Assembly (NCBI RefSeq): GCF_041435195.1
Contig: NZ_CP108106.1
Span: 310,001-374,000, forward strand
Reading direction: 5' to 3'
Source: Streptomyces sp. NBC_00224
Lineage (GTDB): Bacteria; Actinomycetota; Actinomycetes; Streptomycetales; Streptomycetaceae
Length of the DNA stretch: 64,000 bases
Of the stretch, positions 61,220-64,000 are shown one piece after another (within the stretch, counting starts at the first letter, position 1; each line of letters begins with the position of its first letter). The notes beneath the pieces are model-generated. The model was not told where the DNA came from. It did no database searches and saw only the letters and a program-made list of their open reading frames with translations. Position numbers and translations under genes: made by a program.

Positions 61220-61624
61220 CTACCTCCCGGTCGGTGTGCCGCAGCGCGGGCCGCCCGGGCCGTCGAACTGCAATGAGCTGAAGAAGTCCCGGTAGGCAGG
61301 GAAGAAATTCCCCTTGCCGGTCGGGCCGGCCGACGTGACAGACGTGCACCCGCTGTAGTTCACGTCGGACCACAGGTAGATGGTCGAAGGGGTCCGGTTC
61401 CAGTCCGACTTGGCCCGGTCGTTCATGCCGAGCGCCGTGAGGTCCGGCGTGTTACCCCGCAGCTTGATCATGTCGCCGGTGCCGTCGAGACCCGAGAACA
61501 TGCAGTAGTAGCCGTCAGGACACCTGTCATATCCGTCAGCCGCCTGGGCAGGGGAGACCGGCGCCATGCTCAACGCCGCCACGGCGGCGACCAGCCCGGC
61601 AAGAATCCGCTTGGTGTGGTTCAT
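61220..61624 (-). CDS. Secreted peptidase inhibitor, I36 (SMI)-like
   Basis: 134 residues from ATG 61624. Signal peptide MNHTKRILAGLVAAVAALSM with cleavage near AQAAD. The crystallin-like fold DGYYCMFSGLDGTGDMIKLR GNTPDLTALG and TIYLWSDVNYSGCTSVTSAG matches family I36 (Streptomyces metalloproteinase inhibitor). Four Cys probably form two disulfides. Probably protects the cell or matrix from proteases. Confidence 0.85.
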   Translation of the reverse strand: MNHTKRILAGLVAAVAALSMAPVSPAQAADGYDRCPDGYYCMFSGLDGTGDMIKLRGNTPDLTALGMNDRAKSDWNRTPSTIYLWSDVNYSGCTSVTSAGPTGKGNFFPAYRDFFSSLQFDGPGGPRCGTPTGR

Positions 61625-61631
61625 GCCCAGC

Positions 61632-61929
61632 TCAACGATTCCTCCCACCCCGGGTAATCGCACAGACGCCTTCAGTCAGCGCGGGCGCGCGACCATGACG
61701 CATGACACGAGAGGGCTCGATGCCCAAGGCGTAGTCGACAGTCGCGCGGGCACGGTAGACGTCGGCGTCCGAGACGGATTCGTCGTCCTCCACGTCGCTG
61801 GGCCACTGCGTGACTTCATTGGGATGCCAGCCCTCATGGCCCACCGGGATCTCCACGGACGGGCGCAGGACGCCAGTCGCTGGCGCTGGCCGGTCCGTCT
61901 GCATCGAGCATGGGCTTGTCCTTGCTCAT
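61632..61929 (-). pseudogene. Small conserved gene with a frameshift
   Basis: From ATG 61929 MSKDKPMLDADGPASASDWR PAP, then a second frame reads GWHPNEVTQWPSDVEDDESV SDADVYRARATVDYALGIEP SRVMRHGR. The two fit one ~90-residue Streptomyces protein. The frameshift is near 61850. Sequencing error not excluded. Confidence 0.5.
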
Positions 61930-62169
61930 CGGTCGTCTCTCTTCTTCTCGCCGGCCTCCGTGGCGTCCAGGTCGACACCCAGCGCGGTCGGTCGCCGAGT
62001 AACCGCCCACCCTGGCCGACTCCGTGACAAACGTCGGGAACTCCCTGTGGGCGCGGCCGTTGTGACCCTCGCGCGCACCAGCGCCCACCGGGCCGCAGGA
62101 GGTCTTCGAGCGGGGACCGCCGTGGGTACCTAGGTGTGCTCCCGGCGCGGCCCGGCACCGAGGTTGACG

Positions 62170-62415
62170 TCATCGCCCTGCCCGAACGCCGTATTCTGCC
62201 GTGGATCGCGCTGCGCCCGCGTAGCGCGTGAGCAGCGCGTGGCCGCCTTTGAGGATCCAGCGTTCGGGCTGGGCCTGGAACACCCGGGCGACCAGGCGGC
62301 CGAAGTAGCAGGAACTCAGCAGGTCGGCGACGCCCATCCCGCTCTGCCGGGACAGGAGATGGGCCTTGTGCTTGAACGCGCCATAGAAAGCCGTCGGGCT
62401 CGTGTACACGTCCAT
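62170..62415 (-). pseudogene. AbiEii-type nucleotidyltransferase toxin, N-terminal fragment
   Basis: MDVYTSPTAFYGAFKHKAHL LSRQSGMGVADLLSSCYFGR LVARVFQAQPERWILKGGHA LLTRY is the start of an AbiEii/AbiGii nucleotidyltransferase, with the KGG strand intact. The catalytic DxD region (expected as ARxSRDIDL) is replaced by ARSTAEYG, and the frame ends. Follows the AbiEi gene on the same strand, as in type IV TA loci. Confidence 0.75.
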
Positions 62416-62546
62416 CTGGCTCCTCGAACAGCGGTGGTCGGCGGCCAGGGTTCAAACTTACGGGCGGTGACCGGGTATCCCGACAGCCGTGCCCACAAGG
62501 GCGGCGGGGTGCGACGGCGCTTCTGGGCTCTGATCGGGTCCGGACG

Positions 62547-63326
62547 TCAGTTGTCGTCCGCGCCGGGCGCCAGGTGCTGAAGGAGCTGCTGGCGCCACGG
62601 GGCCGGGAGGCGGGACAGGGCGGCGGCGACGTCCTCCACGCGCGCCTGGACCAGCAGCCGTCCCACCTGCTCGGCGCCCACACCTTCGCCCGCCTGGGCA
62701 GTGAGATGGTCGATCAGGTCGTGGCCCGTGGCCGCGTGGGGCAGCCCGTAGGCGTGGGTGAAGGGCTGGAGATGAGGGGCGAGGGTGTCGGGCCCGACCA
62801 GGTGGCGGCCGGCCGCGTCCGCGATCACCGCGCCGATGTGCGCGCCGTCGACTCCGGCATGCAGCAGGTCGGTGATGGTGCGCGTGGGTGTGGTGACGGG
62901 CAGTCCGTCCACGAGTGCGATGTGCCCGGGATCCAGGACCGGCCCGTCATACAGGCGCCGGCCCGGCGCCGCGCCGCCGGTCCCGGGGGGCACCAGCATC
63001 TCCACCACGGGTGCGGGCAGATCACCGAGCTGGTGCAGGCGGCAGGCGGAGGCGTGGGAGATGACCGCCCCCGGGCGGGCGGGCGGCAGCCTGCGCCAGG
63101 CGGGCGTCGGCGGATCCATCGCGAGCCAGGCGGCCTTGATGTCCCCGTGCCGCGGCACGGGCGCCCCCGCCAGCTGAAAGACCCCGTCGTCCACCGCCGT
63201 CAGCAGACCCGCCTGTACCAGCCCCGTCAGCCGGAACGTGCTGACGCCTTCGATGGCGGCCTGCGCCTGCGTCACCAGGCCCCACTGCCCAGCCGTCCAA
63301 CTGCCCAGCCTCACCAACGCGTCCAC
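62547..63326 (-). CDS. AbiEi-type antitoxin/transcriptional regulator
   Basis: 259 residues using GTG 63326 behind GCGAGG; another GTG at 63335 is possible. The N-terminal winged helix (LGSWTAGQWGLVTQAQAAIE GVSTFRLTGLVQAGLLTAVD DGVFQLAG) and the following VISHASACRLHQLGDLPAPV, VDGLPVTTPTRTITDLLHAG VDGAHIGAVIADAA are typical of the AbiEi antitoxin family. In type IV systems it represses the operon and counters the AbiEii toxin. Here the toxin gene is truncated. Confidence 0.85.
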   Translation of the reverse strand: MDALVRLGSWTAGQWGLVTQAQAAIEGVSTFRLTGLVQAGLLTAVDDGVFQLAGAPVPRHGDIKAAWLAMDPPTPAWRRLPPARPGAVISHASACRLHQLGDLPAPVVEMLVPPGTGGAAPGRRLYDGPVLDPGHIALVDGLPVTTPTRTITDLLHAGVDGAHIGAVIADAAGRHLVGPDTLAPHLQPFTHAYGLPHAATGHDLIDHLTAQAGEGVGAEQVGRLLVQARVEDVAAALSRLPAPWRQQLLQHLAPGADDN

Positions 63327-63460
63327 GTGATCCACCCTCGCATCATCCCAGGAGGCCCCGGGTAAAGGAGAGCAGTGGCCAAAGCCGCCGAGGACGAAGC
63401 ACTGGCCCTCCCTGCCTCGTCGAAAGCTGCCTAAACAGTCGCCGCATAGATCACGCTCCG

Positions 63461-63853
63461 TCAGACCGCGGGAGGTCGCACCCAGGGCGCGAGCCTTTCC
63501 CCGGCTGCCAGCTCGCGCCAGTATCGGAAAACGGAGCCCTGAACGATGTCGAGCTGTCCTGCAGCGATCAGGCACGAAGCCTGGTTTGTGCCGCCTGCGT
63601 CCGCTTCGAAGGCCAGGACGACAGGGGGTGTTTCCCCGACCTGGTCGACAACCAGCCGCATCTCGTCCGGCGTTGGTGCACGGAAGGCCGGATCCTGGAA
63701 GCTGGAAGGGCACCTGACCAGGACCGGGTCAGCGAAGACCAATTCCAAGTGGTGAGCGTAGGAAATGTCGTGCCCGGCGCCCAGGCACAGCCGGCCCGCG
63801 TTCCACTCCACCACGTCCCAGTCCCACCAGGACCCTTCGGGGAGCTGGATCAC
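63461..63853 (-). CDS. Hypothetical protein
   Basis: 130 residues from GTG 63853 (or 157 from 63934). VIQLPEGSWWDWDVVEWNAG RLCLGAGHDISYAHHLELVF ADPVLVRCPSSFQDPAFRAP is well coded. No family recognised. Beta-rich, no signal peptide. Confidence 0.6.
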   Translation of the reverse strand: MIQLPEGSWWDWDVVEWNAGRLCLGAGHDISYAHHLELVFADPVLVRCPSSFQDPAFRAPTPDEMRLVVDQVGETPPVVLAFEADAGGTNQASCLIAAGQLDIVQGSVFRYWRELAAGERLAPWVRPPAV

Positions 63854-64000
63854 CTCGTGTCCCTGTTCATCTGAGGCCCTCCCTTGCGCTGCTAATCGAA
63901 CAGTCAGCAAAGCTACACGTGCTCCCCAGTTCACCCCCTTGACGGCCTGGGGCCGTGAGGCGTCTGGCCCCGGCCGAAGGCAGCGGTCCCGCGATGGTCC

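Noticed and set aside
1..64000. CRISPR arrays, rRNA genes and intact tRNA genes
   Set aside because: No regularly spaced repeats, rRNA-like conserved stretches or complete cloverleaf were seen by eye. A tRNAscan/Infernal run would settle this.

Overview
The window reads as a Streptomyces-type actinomycete chromosome. Codons are strongly GC-rich in third position, GTG and TTG starts are common, rare TTA (bldA-type) codons occur in a few genes, and there are many secreted proteins and regulators of families typical of the genus. The density of truncated, frameshifted and transposon-derived fragments suggests an accessory region, probably a chromosome arm or island. No rRNA, CRISPR array or convincing tRNA was seen.

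Layout. (1) 0.15-4.6 kb, minus strand: an apparent RiPP locus with an XRE-type regulator, an M20 peptidase, a small candidate precursor with a lasso-type leader motif, a radical SAM protein and a PIMT-like methyltransferase of the type found in ATP-grasp RiPP systems. (2) 5-12 kb: an F420-type oxidoreductase, decayed helicase-associated fragments, an I66-type protease inhibitor, and a divergent HD-domain/GlxA regulator pair. (3) 12-16 kb: an HxlR regulator divergent from nadC-phzF, then a fragment of a second nadC and a DUF1330 gene. (4) 16-19 kb: a TetR/MFS efflux pair between pieces of a dead Tn3-family element. (5) 19-28 kb: small genes, IS relics, and a two-gene operon with a cytosolic HExxH metallopeptidase.

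(6) 28-42 kb is the most distinctive part. It holds a membrane-anchored HTH regulator with an extracellular beta-propeller, a 1382-residue modular secreted protein (SLT-like, golvesin-like and SGNH domains), a SARP regulator, an M28 peptidase, small secreted proteins (SH3, DUF2690, ricin-type) and a decayed second copy of the propeller regulator. Three intergenic regions share one promoter architecture built from TTGTCC/GGACAA half-sites with fixed 41-base spacing, which argues for one regulon. A second giant protein (53.9-58.4 kb) and a second ricin-type lectin (52.9 kb) are paralogues outside this block.

(7) 42.8-51.6 kb: a minus-strand small-molecule or resistance-like cluster (MBL protein, NAD-dependent epimerase, AraC regulator, glycosyltransferase, two SnoaL-like proteins, SDR, MFS exporter) with a divergent LysR gene. 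(8) 51.9-52.6 kb: relic of an EACC1/caspase conflict system. (9) 58-64 kb: a small membrane protein, an AraC paralogue, an I36-type inhibitor, and an AbiEi antitoxin followed by a truncated AbiEii toxin gene.

All functional assignments come from reading translations and motifs. No database search was run.
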